A stretch of 64,000 nucleotides of DNA from Planctomycetota bacterium. GTDB taxonomy: Bacteria; Planctomycetota; Phycisphaerae; Phycisphaerales; UBA1924. Below, piece after piece: positions 26,004 through 34,788 of the stretch. The stretch is taken from positions 186,001 to 250,000 of the forward strand of contig JAFEBP010000009.1 of NCBI GenBank assembly GCA_018242605.1, in the 5' to 3' direction. The number at the start of each line of letters is the position of its first letter. The stretch's first letter is position 1. Made by a program: the position numbers and the translations under genes. The notes under the pieces were generated by a model. The model made no database searches and was not told where the DNA came from. It saw only the letters and a program-made list of their open reading frames with translations.

Positions 26004-27452
26004 TCACTGGCACGAACCTGATTCCCACAGGTCAAAGAACGCCTGCACGTCGGAGCCGTCGATGCCGCCATCCTGGTTAAAGTCGGTCGGACATTCGTTC
26101 GGCGTGCAGACGTGGTGCGTGTACGTCAGCACGGCGTTGCCGCCGTTGATGCCGTTTGCGTCGCCATCGATGGGCACCCCGGCGAGCGAACGCACGGTAT
26201 CGTGGATGGTGATCGTGTACTCGTCGTTCAGCAGCGGCGCGCCGAAGGAGATCAGCATGAACTGGCTGCCGCTGCCGCTCACGGCGAATGGCACCGCGTG
26301 GCCGTCAGAAGCGCGTGTCACCGTCAGGTCGCCGCCGGAGAACGCGATCGCGCTGGACCACAAGACGCGAACAAACGGAACACCCTGCGGGTTTGAAAAC
26401 GCCTCCGCGCCCGGCGGCAGCGAGGGTTCACGCATGAGGATCGTGGGGCCGGGGGCGCTGCCGAGAAGTCGGATGCGATACACGCCGTTGGTGTCGGCGA
26501 CGTACATGGTGTTGCCGTCGTCGCTCACCGAGAGTGATGGTGCGCCGTCTGATTCGGCGTCGTACTGAGCCGCGACGGTGAACCCCGAGGCGAAGACCGA
26601 GAGGTTGCCTTGGGCATCGCTCTGGTACACGCGATCCTGCACCGCATCCAGAAGGAACAGCGCCTGGCCCAATGCTCCGCCGGTGCTGATCGCCAGATCC
26701 CGGTAGTACCGGACATTGGACGGAACAGGAGGAACGATGGTGCTCCAAACGCCCGCGGCGTTCAATCCGTACACCGCGTTGATGCCGGAGTTGTTCGCGT
26801 CGTTGTCACACAGAACAAACTGGAAGCCGAACACACCCGTGCGATCAAACTCCGCGCCGCGCACATCGGTATCGGTGCGAGACGGCGGCACCGTGTTGGC
26901 CGAGAGCTGCGTACGGGTCATCGCCGGCGACAAGAACCAATACTCGGTGGGAGGCCCGTTGAGATCGTACAAGTACGCGCCGGCCATCCACCCGTGGGCG
27001 GCGGGCGTGAAATCAAGCGTGAACCCGATATCACCCGTCGCCCACGTGGCGACATTGGCGATCGCGCCGGTGGAGGACACCCTGAACAGGTCCGCGCGCG
27101 AGCCGCCGAAATCGGATTCAACGGACACGAACAGATCGCCGCCGAAGCCGCCGGTGGTGTCGAATCGCAGATCGAGCACGCTCGGGTTCGAGCCCGAGAC
27201 GGTCGTTGTCGCCACCACGGATTGGCCGGCGCCGGTCAGCCGTCGCACGGTGAGAATCCCGCTGTTGACGCTCGCCGCGACCACGCCGGTGCCGAACGCC
27301 GCGTTGCGGATCGCCTCGATGCGCGGCGTCTTGTTGTCGAGCCGTCCAACCAGTTGATCCACGGCCCAGCCGGGTGGAACAGTAATCTGGGCGAGCGTCG
27401 AGGTGACACATGAAAGAGACCACATCGCCAGCCAACACGCTGAGTTTTGCAT
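26004..27452 (-). CDS. Secreted beta-propeller-like protein with dockerin-like C-terminus
   Basis: A signal peptide (MQNSACWLAMWSLSCVTSTLAQ) is followed by about 340 residues resembling a beta-propeller of the SMP-30/NHL sort (GDLFVSVESD, GWMAGAYLYDLNG, DLAISTGGALGQALFLLD, LSVSDDGNTMYVADTNGVYRI). Next is a Big-like/lipase-type Ca-binding stretch (AVPFAVSGSGSQFMLISFG, NDEYTITI), then one EF-hand-like dockerin half repeat bounded by Cys (CPTDFNQDGGIDGSDV ... FFDLWESGSC). ATG 27452 has ggag 8 bases upstream and a TATAAT 25 bases upstream, which favours it over the longer frame to 27536. Function unknown. Confidence 0.8.
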   Translation of the reverse strand: MQNSACWLAMWSLSCVTSTLAQITVPPGWAVDQLVGRLDNKTPRIEAIRNAAFGTGVVAASVNSGILTVRRLTGAGQSVVATTTVSGSNPSVLDLRFDTTGGFGGDLFVSVESDFGGSRADLFRVSSTGAIANVATWATGDIGFTLDFTPAAHGWMAGAYLYDLNGPPTEYWFLSPAMTRTQLSANTVPPSRTDTDVRGAEFDRTGVFGFQFVLCDNDANNSGINAVYGLNAAGVWSTIVPPVPSNVRYYRDLAISTGGALGQALFLLDAVQDRVYQSDAQGNLSVFASGFTVAAQYDAESDGAPSLSVSDDGNTMYVADTNGVYRIRLLGSAPGPTILMREPSLPPGAEAFSNPQGVPFVRVLWSSAIAFSGGDLTVTRASDGHAVPFAVSGSGSQFMLISFGAPLLNDEYTITIHDTVRSLAGVPIDGDANGINGGNAVLTYTHHVCTPNECPTDFNQDGGIDGSDVQAFFDLWESGSCQ

Positions 27453-27761
27453 AGGACGCTCCTTATTCTGGACACAATTATACGGCATTGGGGCCCCCTT
27501 CGTGATCGGACAGTGCCACAGGAGTCCGAACACCAACGACGCAGCCCGGTTACGCGAGACCGCCCCGCGATGGGTCGGGCCCGATCGTGACCATGCTGTG
27601 GCGTTCTCGCGGAATCAATGCCGTCGGCGCAGAATCGATGAACCTCGGTCCAATCGCAGCGGGCTTCGATCGGGTGAAGCGTCGGATAGTGCTCGACCGC
27701 GGCGCGTGTTGACCGAGTGTGCGCCAATCGTGGCCTCGCGATCGGCTCCATACCCTCGCCC
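27453..27761. other. Divergent intergenic region with a promoter
   Basis: 309 bp between the dockerin-tailed gene (minus) and aroC (plus). The only recognisable element is the minus-strand promoter listed separately. Nothing else is evident, and no clear promoter or terminator was seen for aroC. Short open frames cross it, but they lack ribosome sites and family resemblance. Confidence 0.6.
27477..27505 (-). promoter_or_regulatory. Promoter of the dockerin-tailed gene
   Basis: On the minus strand a perfect TATAAT (27477-27482) lies 25 bases before the ATG. A 17-bp spacer leads to a weak -35 (tcacga, 27500-27505). The leader would be under 20 bases and still contains the ggag ribosome site. 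Confidence 0.45.
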
Positions 27762-28952
27762 ATGCCGCTTGAATACCAGACCGCCGGAGAATCGCACGGG
27801 CCCTCGCTGGTCGTGACTGTCACCGGGTTGCCCGCGGGCGTACCGATCGACGAGGCGTTCATCAACGCGGAGCTGGCCCGCCGCCAGGGCGGGTACGGGC
27901 GTGGTGGCCGCCAGAACATCGAGGAGGACAAGGCCGAGTTCGTCACCGGCGTTCGGCGGGGGCTCACGATCGGGGCGCCGGTCACGATGCTGATCCGCAA
28001 CCGCGATTCGCGGCTGGACGACCTCGTGAAGACGCCACCGGTGTTCAGGCCGCGGCCGGGGCACGCGGACCTGGCGGGGAGCATCAAGTTCCTGACGACC
28101 GACTGCCGCGAGGTGCTGGAGCGGGCGAGCGCCCGCGAGACGGCGGCGCGGGTCGCGGCGGGCGCGTTGGCGCGGTGCCTGCTGCGGGAGTTTGAGATCG
28201 AAGCCTTCGGGTTCGTGCGTTCCATCCTGACGGCCCAGACGCAGGTGGAGGCCACCGCCGCGAACTGGACTGCGCTGCGCACGCTGCGGGACGCGAGCGA
28301 GACCTACTGCCCGGACGCGGAGGTGACGCAAAGACAGGTGAAGGTGATCCACGAGGCCAAGCTGGCGAAGGACACCGTGGGCGGCTTGGTGGAAGCACAC
28401 ATCTTCGGCTGCCCACCGGGGTTGGGCACGTGCGCGGACTGGCGCGACAAGCTTGACGCGCGGCTGGCGTACGCGGTGATGGGTATCCAGGCGATCAAGA
28501 GCGTGGAGATGGGGCTGGGCAAGGAGGTGGCGTCGCTCCCGGGCAGCCGCGTGCACGACGCGATCTACTTTGACGCCGCGAAACGAGACAACTCGCCCGA
28601 CCTGGGCTTTACGCGAAAGACCAACAACGCGGGGGGCACCGAGGGGGGCATGAGCAACGGGCAGCCGATCGTGGTGCGGGCGGCGATGAAGCCGATCGCG
28701 ACCCTCGGGCAGGGGATGCCCAGCGTGGACCTCAACACCAAGGCCGCCCAGCAGAGCCAGTACGAGCGCAGCGACATCTGCGCGGTTTCCGCGGCGAGCG
28801 TCGTCGTGGAGAACGTCGCGGCGTTCGAGGTGGCCCGCGTCTTGCGCGACAAGTTCGCCGGCGACTCGCTGGTGGAAGTGCGCGGCCAGTTCCAGACGTA
28901 CATGCGGCTGGCCCGGCTCCTGCCGCTGGATGAGGGCGTGCGGATGGCCTGA
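27762..28952 (+). CDS. aroC: Chorismate synthase
   Basis: Last shikimate-pathway step, EPSP to chorismate, needing reduced FMN. Family motifs are complete: GESHGPSLVV at the N-terminus, RRQGGYGRGGR, RNRDSR, HADLAGSIKF, RASARETAARVAAGALAR and RKTNNAGGTEGGMSNG. 396 residues. ATG 27762 (MPLEYQTAGESHG) is the conserved start; an upstream frame from 27717 adds nothing conserved. Chorismate feeds both aromatic amino acids and the futalosine menaquinone route represented here by mqnB. Confidence 0.96.
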   Translation: MPLEYQTAGESHGPSLVVTVTGLPAGVPIDEAFINAELARRQGGYGRGGRQNIEEDKAEFVTGVRRGLTIGAPVTMLIRNRDSRLDDLVKTPPVFRPRPGHADLAGSIKFLTTDCREVLERASARETAARVAAGALARCLLREFEIEAFGFVRSILTAQTQVEATAANWTALRTLRDASETYCPDAEVTQRQVKVIHEAKLAKDTVGGLVEAHIFGCPPGLGTCADWRDKLDARLAYAVMGIQAIKSVEMGLGKEVASLPGSRVHDAIYFDAAKRDNSPDLGFTRKTNNAGGTEGGMSNGQPIVVRAAMKPIATLGQGMPSVDLNTKAAQQSQYERSDICAVSAASVVVENVAAFEVARVLRDKFAGDSLVEVRGQFQTYMRLARLLPLDEGVRMA

Positions 28953-29081
28953 TGCCGCCACATGCCGGGGATGTGGGCTCTCGGCCGGACATTCAACCGA
29001 CGATAAAGACCGGGCCGCGGGCACCGGACACGGGCCCGTGACGGACGCCTACATTGAACTCCTCGACGGGCTGGGCATCAT

Positions 29082-29681
29082 ATGAGCGAACTACCGAAAC
29101 AGGCCCCCAGCGGGCACGCGGCACGGATCCGGCAGAAGAACCCGGACCAGGAGAATCGCCACAAGTCCCCGTGGTCGCTCAAAGAGCGGCTGGGGATGCT
29201 CGCGTGGATCATCGTCGACCGCCTGCTGTGCCGTCCGGTGCCCAAGCAGTTCAACGGTTGGCGGCTCTTCTGGCTGAGGTTGTTCGGCTGCAAGATCACG
29301 GGGCGGCCGATGGTGCACCCCGCGGCGATCGTCAAGATCCCCTGGCAGCTGACCCTTGAAGACCGCGCCGCCGTGGGCCCGCACGCGGAGATCTACAACC
29401 TCGGGCACGTCACGCTGCGGGAGTTGAGCGTGATCAGCCAGTACGCGTACATCTGCGGGGGCACGCACAACCTGGAGGACCCGATGCTGCCACTGCTGGT
29501 GGGCGACATCGAGATCGGGCGCGAGGTGTTCGTAGGGGCCAAGGCGCTGATCCTGCCCGGGGTGAAGATCGAGGAAGGCGCGGTGATCGGCGCGGGCAGC
29601 GTAGTGAGCCGCGACATGCCGGCGTGGATGATCTGCGCGGGGAACCCGTGCCGGCCGATCAAGGCGCGGCGGAAGATCTGA
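29082..29681 (+). CDS. WcaF-like hexapeptide-repeat acetyltransferase
   Basis: Left-handed beta-helix acyltransferase of the WcaF/LbH type (acetyl-CoA dependent O-acetylation of a sugar or polysaccharide precursor). N-terminal cationic/amphipathic segment ([24 protein letters not shown]), then hexapeptide repeats: [44 protein letters not shown] with the catalytic His, [31 protein letters not shown] and the family ending [11 protein letters not shown]. 199 residues. No glycosyltransferase gene adjoins it, so the substrate is unknown. Confidence 0.85.
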   Translation: MSELPKQAPSGHAARIRQKNPDQENRHKSPWSLKERLGMLAWIIVDRLLCRPVPKQFNGWRLFWLRLFGCKITGRPMVHPAAIVKIPWQLTLEDRAAVGPHAEIYNLGHVTLRELSVISQYAYICGGTHNLEDPMLPLLVGDIEIGREVFVGAKALILPGVKIEEGAVIGAGSVVSRDMPAWMICAGNPCRPIKARRKI

Positions 29682-30432
29682 GGACAGACGGCCGAGGTCT
29701 CTTTCGCGAGTCATGTCAACTCATGCAATCGGGGCGTTCTCTTCAACGGCGGCCCCTCGGCTTGCCCATCTCTAGTCCAGTGGCGAGGAACAGCCGTCAG
29801 GTTGCAGCGCCTAAGCAGTGACGGTGGCTGGCACGCCTAATGCGGCCGATTGACCCTTCGGTTGCCGCCTGGACACCGATTCGCACGCCGAGTTCATTTC
29901 ATGCCGGCAACGCGGCGAGGAGCCGCTGACCACTCGCTTCGTTCGAAAGGTTCCGTTCCACTCCAAGGCATCGCCTGCGTCGCAGACGCCTGTTTGGACT
30001 CTGTAGCAGCAGAAAATCACGATTACGCTGATAGCCGAGTCATAAAACGTCGGTGTTGTGCGGAGTACGTCAGTATGTTCGGCATTAGAACCTACGACTG
30101 CGGGACCAAGTATGGAGCCATTCCAATCTGGCTGCCAACCGCTCTCACCGACGCATGATGGGTTGCCCCGTTTCAGCAAGGGCAGGAAAAGGTATAGCGC
30201 AATGCAGTGATCCACCGTCAGGAGTGATCGCGACAGTGGAATGTACAAAATTGTTCTTGCAAGAACGGAGGAGGCTCCAGTATGATGGGCGGGTCAGGAA
30301 CGTCAGAGCTTTTGGTTGTATCGAAGGCGTTGGTTCAGCAAAGTCTGAGGATGGCGGGTGGGATCTGACGACAGCGACGTGGGCGCTACCGAGGGTGCCG
30401 TGGAAAGCGCCCTTAACTTGAGGGAGAATGCG
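29682..30432. other. Gene-poor stretch of lower GC
   Basis: 751 bp without a convincing gene. Base use is visibly less GC-biased than in flanking genes. It holds an antisense kelch-unit remnant (29900-29966), a 14-bp perfect palindrome gttcttgcaagaac (30253-30266), and directly after it ggaggagg with a 28-codon open frame (30282-30368) that could be a leader peptide. A 145-codon minus-strand frame (29811-30248) crosses it, but apart from the remnant it looks like no known protein. Confidence 0.5.
29900..29966 (-). pseudogene. Remnant of a kelch-repeat unit
   Basis: Read on the minus strand, this segment encodes LEWNGTFRTKRVVSGSSPRC, close to the repeat unit of the downstream gene (TWEWNGASWTQRVVSGPSAR). 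At base level gcgagtggtcagcgg is identical to the unit at about 31096-31110. The similarity stops abruptly on both sides. It is in opposite orientation to the intact gene, so it is a broken, inverted scrap of a related gene. Confidence 0.5.
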
Positions 30433-31947
30433 ATGATGCAGGCCACGAATAGTTGGTTGGCTGGCACAACGACAAACTTGAATGACGGGGGAGAAAGCCC
30501 TGCGAGCAAAGAGTCAAAATTGGGGAGCGTCAGACCAGGAATTGCGGCCGTCATGTGTCCGATCTCGAGGCAGTACAACATCCTATTTGCAGTGCTTGGC
30601 CTGTTGGTACTTGCGCCAACCACTGCAACCGCACAACTGGCGGTGTGGAATCAGCAACTTCCGACCAGAAGTCCCTCCTCGCGAGCCTACCACGCGATGG
30701 TCTTTGACTCTACTCGTAGCGTGACGGTCTTGTTCGGCGGGGTACTTAACAGCGATAACGAAGAAACTTGGGAATGGAACGGGACCGTCTGGAGCCAACG
30801 GATGGTCAGCGGCCCCTTGCACCGGCATGCCCATGCGATGGCGTTCGACACGAGCCGCGGCGTTGCCGTGCTTTTCGGAGGTGCCAGCCAAATCAATGGC
30901 TCTAACGTGTACAACGCTGAAACTTGGGAGTGGAATGGAACCAGTTGGACCCAACGAATGGTCACCGGGCCTACGCAACGGGGTGGGCACGCGATGGCCT
31001 ACGACTCACGCCGAGGAGTGACTGTCCTCTTCGGCGGCATTTACGGTCTTGAAAATGGCGAGACCTGGGAATGGAACGGCGCCAGTTGGACGCAGCGAGT
31101 GGTCAGCGGTCCTTCAGCGCGGTATTACCACGCGATGGCATACGACTCCGCTCGCGGTGTTACCGTCCTTTTCGGAGGTACCGCCGGTAGCAGAGAGACA
31201 TGGGAGTGGAACGGGACCACATGGACCCTGCGTTCGGTGAGTGGGCCATCGCCACGTTACTCTGCTTCGCTGGCCTACGACGCGGCCAGCGGTGTGACCG
31301 TACTTTTCGGGGGCTTTGATGGAAGCGCCGCGAGCGGAGAGACTTGGCAATGGAACGGGACCGCGTGGCACCAGCGTTCGAACACGGGCCCCTCGCCGCG
31401 CTCCCTCCAAGCAATGGCTTACGACGCGGCTCGCGGCGTGACCGTCCTCTTCGGAGGAACTACCGGCCGCGACGAGACTTGGGAGTTGTGCGACATGAAC
31501 ATCGTCGCCCACCCTTCCTCCCAGACCACCTGCTCTGGCGGCTCGCCGAGTTTCTCCGTCACCGCGGCGGGGCGAGGCCCGATCACATATGTTTGGCGCA
31601 AGGACGGTGCCCCGATCGACTCATCTCCGACAGCCAACCCATCCGCTGTGACCGCGGCACTGATGCTCACAGACGTTCAATCCGCCGATGATGGCATCTA
31701 TGACTGCGTGGTTACCAACGCTTGCGGGAGCATCACCAGCGGTGCTGCGACGCTTTCCGTTTGCGCCTGCCTCGACTGCCCCGCGGACTTCAACCAAGAT
31801 GGCGGCATCGACGGCTCGGATGTGGATGCGTTCTTCAATCGTTGGGAGGCGGGAAGTTGCGACGCGGACGCGAATCAGGACGGCGGCATCGACGGCGCGG
31901 ACGTGGACACATTCTTCGCGGCGTGGGAGGCGGGCGGGTGCGGCTGA
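30433..31947 (+). CDS. Secreted six-kelch/Ig-like protein with dockerin-like C-terminus
   Basis: Six repeats ending GVTVLFGG, each with (E)TWEWNGTxWTQR and SGPSPRxxHAMAYD, predict a six-bladed kelch propeller. An Ig-like domain follows (TYVWRKDGAPI ... DGIYDCVVTNACGS), then two EF-hand-like dockerin half repeats bounded by Cys (CPADFNQDGGIDGSDV and DANQDGGIDGADV, each with FFxxWEAG). Start is ambiguous. ATG 30433 has agggag 6-11 bases upstream but puts 40 residues before the signal peptide; ATG 30553 (MCPISRQYNILFAVLGLLVL) gives a clean signal peptide with only a weak ribosome site. Codon use is less GC-biased than in neighbours. Probably a surface-displayed binding protein. Confidence 0.8.
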   Translation: MMQATNSWLAGTTTNLNDGGESPASKESKLGSVRPGIAAVMCPISRQYNILFAVLGLLVLAPTTATAQLAVWNQQLPTRSPSSRAYHAMVFDSTRSVTVLFGGVLNSDNEETWEWNGTVWSQRMVSGPLHRHAHAMAFDTSRGVAVLFGGASQINGSNVYNAETWEWNGTSWTQRMVTGPTQRGGHAMAYDSRRGVTVLFGGIYGLENGETWEWNGASWTQRVVSGPSARYYHAMAYDSARGVTVLFGGTAGSRETWEWNGTTWTLRSVSGPSPRYSASLAYDAASGVTVLFGGFDGSAASGETWQWNGTAWHQRSNTGPSPRSLQAMAYDAARGVTVLFGGTTGRDETWELCDMNIVAHPSSQTTCSGGSPSFSVTAAGRGPITYVWRKDGAPIDSSPTANPSAVTAALMLTDVQSADDGIYDCVVTNACGSITSGAATLSVCACLDCPADFNQDGGIDGSDVDAFFNRWEAGSCDADANQDGGIDGADVDTFFAAWEAGGCG

Positions 31948-32783
31948 TCCGGCTGCTGGCGATCATCGGTCGGGGAAGCTCTGCCTGGAGAGACGCAACG
32001 AGAAACAGGTGTCTGCGGGCGAGCGTCATCCACCGATGACATGGGCAGGTCACGCGTTGTTTGACAGAGACTATCGCTCCGAATCTGCCAGTTCATTGGC
32101 CACACACTGAACCGTCGCGAAACGATGCATGCGCTGCTGTGTTGTGAGTCCGATCCGCTCTCGTGCACAGAGGTAGCTCTTCCCGCGAGCGCGGGGGAGA
32201 ATCGCCACCGCAGCAGCCTGCTCGATGAACTTTGGACCGGATAGGGCCTGGGCTTCGCTGCCTGCAGACTTGACGCACACGGTGATGCAGCAATAGAAAA
32301 TGACGAAGACATTCGCTTCTTCAGTAATGAAGTCCGTTGAAGCCACCTGGGCGCAGTGATAAATACGAGAGTTTCGGGTGTGACTGATCGACGCAGACGC
32401 TGCCTTCAATCTCTCCGATTCGACAAGGCGGATGGGCGGCCTTGATCCGCGCCGTACCTGAAACAGGCTCAGCGCATGACGTGTGATCACACCGGCGAGC
32501 GGCATGGAGACAGGCGTCAAAGGCGATCGGCGTTGCTTCTGAAAGTTGCCCTCCAGATGGGAACTGCTCGAATGCGAAGTCAAGCGATCAAATCTACTGA
32601 CCGCGCAGACTGCATCGCTCAAAATACGAACACACTCCGTACGCAGTGCCGTTTAGATCCCGAGCGCGCGGTTATTCAGCCCCGGTAAGAACACCTGATG
32701 TGTTCCAGAATCACTCTTTCAAGCGGGAACCGGCCAACAATTGCAGCGTCAATGACAGTAGCTCGTCGCTAGTTAGTGCGGGC
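31948..32783. other. Gene-poor stretch of lower GC
   Basis: About 840 bp after the kelch gene with no recognisable gene. A 183-codon minus-strand frame (32071-32622) starts from a non-ATG codon, lacks a ribosome site and resembles no family I know. A 24-bp segment (32287-32310) resembles one upstream of the kelch gene (30003-30026) in the same orientation. No transposase or tRNA was seen. Confidence 0.5.
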
Positions 32784-32789
32784 TATACT
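32784..32789 (+). promoter_or_regulatory. -10-like element
   Basis: TATACT 60 bases before the start of the Tyr/Pro-rich protein gene. No acceptable -35 at 16-18 bp, so it is only a candidate. Confidence 0.3.
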
Positions 32790-32848
32790 TAATGACACCA
32801 GGGCGGGCTTCCGCGTGTGAAGGCCGCCAAACTTGGAGTGACAGAACT

Positions 32849-33946
32849 ATGTTCGGCGCACTGCGTCGTTCGGGGCTTGGAGGCGGGGTCAGCGGTTTGT
32901 TGGGGATGGCGGGTATCGCGGCGGCGACGCTGGGCGTCGGCGCTACGCAAGCCCAGGCGGGTTGGACCCACAGCAGCAGTTGGTCGGTGTCCTTCTCCTA
33001 CGGCGGGTACGGATGGTGGGACGACTGCTTCGACGGCGGCGGCTGGCACTGGGGTGTCGGCTATCGCTCCGCGTACTACTACCCGGCGCCTGTGTACTAC
33101 TACCCCCCGCCGGCGCCGGTCTACTACTGCCCGCCCGAGCCGGTGTATGTCTGCCCTCCTCAGCCCGTGGTGTACTGTCCGCCTCCTCCGGTCTACTACT
33201 GCCCGCCCCCGGCGATCTACTACCCCCCGCCGGCCATCGTGATCGGGTTCTGGGATGACGATCATCATCACCACGGACACGATGATCACGGCTGGCACGG
33301 CGGTCACGGCGGCGGACACGACGATCACGACGGTGGCTATAGCCACGGCCGGCCGCGCGACCCGCAGCCGTACTTGCCTCAGCCCCCCAACTCGCGGATC
33401 GATACCGGTCCGATGCCGCAGAACCCCGGACAACAGCCCCGAAACGCCGAAGGCGATGTGCGGCGCGTGCCCAACCCTGATCGCGTCGCCATGGGCCCGA
33501 CGGACCCGAACCGGCCGTCCAAGCCCAGCGCACCGGTCATCAAGGCGCCCGCGTCGTACCCGCTGCCGGACGCTCCCGCGGTCAAGAACCCCGGCCAGCC
33601 TTCCAAGGCGCCGGTGACGCTGCCGGTGGTGAAGTCGCCCGATTCGACGCCCCGGATGCAGCCAATGCCGCAGAAGCCTTTGCCCGCGATGCCCGAGGGC
33701 GGCAACCGGATCGACGGGGGTTCGCAGCCCCGGGCGACCAAGCCCAACTACGACATCACGCCGCGGCGTTCGGAACCCGCAGCGCGGCCTCCGCAGTACA
33801 CGCAGCCTCCCTCGACGGTGAGCCCCAAGCAGCCCTCGATGGACACGCGTTCCCGCCAGCCCGGCCAGCCCGGATTCGGTAAGGGTTACAGCGGCGGTCA
33901 GAGCTCCAGCGGCCTGACCCGTCCGAAGGACAAGGACAGGCACTAA
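32849..33946 (+). CDS. Secreted Tyr/Pro-rich and His-rich low-complexity protein
   Basis: Signal peptide (MFGALRRSG ... LGVGATQAQA). An aromatic/Gly stretch (SVSFSYGGYGWWDD) is followed by a run of YYYPP/YYCPPxP repeats (about residues 70-130) and a His/Asp-rich patch (DDDHHHHGHDDHGWHGGHGG, about 140-165). The second half is disordered, Pro/Gln/Lys-rich and strongly basic. The first part could be an extracellular structural or adhesive matrix protein, and the His patch could bind transition metals (inference). ATG 32849 is preferred over a non-ATG start at 32792; ggag lies 12 bases upstream. Convergent with the DUF1080 gene, gap 13 bases. Confidence 0.75.
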   Translation: MFGALRRSGLGGGVSGLLGMAGIAAATLGVGATQAQAGWTHSSSWSVSFSYGGYGWWDDCFDGGGWHWGVGYRSAYYYPAPVYYYPPPAPVYYCPPEPVYVCPPQPVVYCPPPPVYYCPPPAIYYPPPAIVIGFWDDDHHHHGHDDHGWHGGHGGGHDDHDGGYSHGRPRDPQPYLPQPPNSRIDTGPMPQNPGQQPRNAEGDVRRVPNPDRVAMGPTDPNRPSKPSAPVIKAPASYPLPDAPAVKNPGQPSKAPVTLPVVKSPDSTPRMQPMPQKPLPAMPEGGNRIDGGSQPRATKPNYDITPRRSEPAARPPQYTQPPSTVSPKQPSMDTRSRQPGQPGFGKGYSGGQSSSGLTRPKDKDRH

Positions 33947-33959
33947 GGACGGTGACGGC

Positions 33960-34667
33960 TCAGAGGAGTCGCACCCAGATCCGCCCGAACTTGACCGCGT
34001 GATCGTGATCCTGAAGCATCAGCCCGGCCTTGCCGGGCTTTTCTTCTTTTGAGGGTGCCGAGCCGGTGGGACCATCGACCGGGGCGTGATCGTGGATGAG
34101 CACGCCGTTGTGGAAGACGGTCAGGTTGGCGTCCGCGGTCTTCTTGCCCGCGTCGTCGAACCTGGGTGCGCGGAAAACGATGTCGTACGTCTGCCATTCG
34201 CCGGGCTTGCGGCAGGCGTTGACGAGCGGGGGGTGCTTCTTGTAAATCGCGCCGCACTGGCCGTCGGTGTAGGTGTCGCTCTCGTACGAATCGAGAATCT
34301 GGACCTCGTAGCGCCCGTAGATGTACACGCCGCTGTTGCCCCGGTCCTGCCCCTGGCCCTTGGCCGGAGAGGGCGTGGCGAACTCCACGTGGATCTGGGC
34401 ATCGCCGAACGTGGTGGTCGAGAAGATGTTCCCCGCCCCCGGCACCACCTCAAACCCCACACGGCCGCTCTCCTCCAGGCGCTTCCACTTAGAGGCTTCG
34501 CCGTTCATGGTGTGCCACTGCTCCGTGCTCCCCGGGCCGCTGAGCACGATGGCGTCGGAGGGCGGCTCGCCGGCCGCGCCGGGGGTGACTACGGCGGGCT
34601 TGGGCGGCTCATGGAAGACGGCGGCGATGCCCGCGAGGGCGCAGACGGCGGTGATGAAGCGAAGCAT
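33960..34667 (-). CDS. Secreted DUF1080 (3-keto-disaccharide hydrolase-like) protein
   Basis: Concanavalin-like jelly roll of the DUF1080/3-keto-disaccharide hydrolase family, very common in Planctomycetota. Signal peptide (MLRFITAVCALAGIAAVF). Family landmarks are FSTTTFGDAQIHVEFATP, GNSGVYIYGRYEVQILDSY, KPGEWQTYDIVFRAPRF and the C-terminal GLMLQDHDHAVKFGRIWVRLL. 235 residues, single domain. Some members act on 3-ketoglycosides and many are untested, so the substrate is not claimed. Its 3' coding end contains, on the opposite strand, the terminator of the convergent gene. Confidence 0.9.
   Translation of the reverse strand: MLRFITAVCALAGIAAVFHEPPKPAVVTPGAAGEPPSDAIVLSGPGSTEQWHTMNGEASKWKRLEESGRVGFEVVPGAGNIFSTTTFGDAQIHVEFATPSPAKGQGQDRGNSGVYIYGRYEVQILDSYESDTYTDGQCGAIYKKHPPLVNACRKPGEWQTYDIVFRAPRFDDAGKKTADANLTVFHNGVLIHDHAPVDGPTGSAPSKEEKPGKAGLMLQDHDHAVKFGRIWVRLL
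34021..34050 (+). terminator. Rho-independent terminator inside the convergent gene
   Basis: agcccggc (34021-34028), a 3-nt loop, gccgggct (34032-34039), then tttcttctttt. On the plus strand this is a classic terminator for the Tyr/Pro-rich protein gene, yet it lies within the last codons of the convergent DUF1080 gene (encoding its EEKPGKAGL). Confidence 0.7.
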
Positions 34668-34788
34668 GCCCGGATGCTATCAGCGCACTCACGTGCGAGA
34701 AGCAGCCGGGCATGCACGTCGAGGGCCGGGCGGGAGAACCCGGCCATCGAACCGAACGTGTGTATCGGAGTGGCTTTCGGGCCTGGCC

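Noticed and set aside
29811..30248. 145-codon minus-strand frame
   Set aside because: Only the kelch-like scrap is recognisable; the rest looks non-coding.
32071..32622. 183-codon minus-strand frame
   Set aside because: Non-ATG start, no ribosome site, no recognisable family, in low-GC gene-poor DNA. Not called as a gene.
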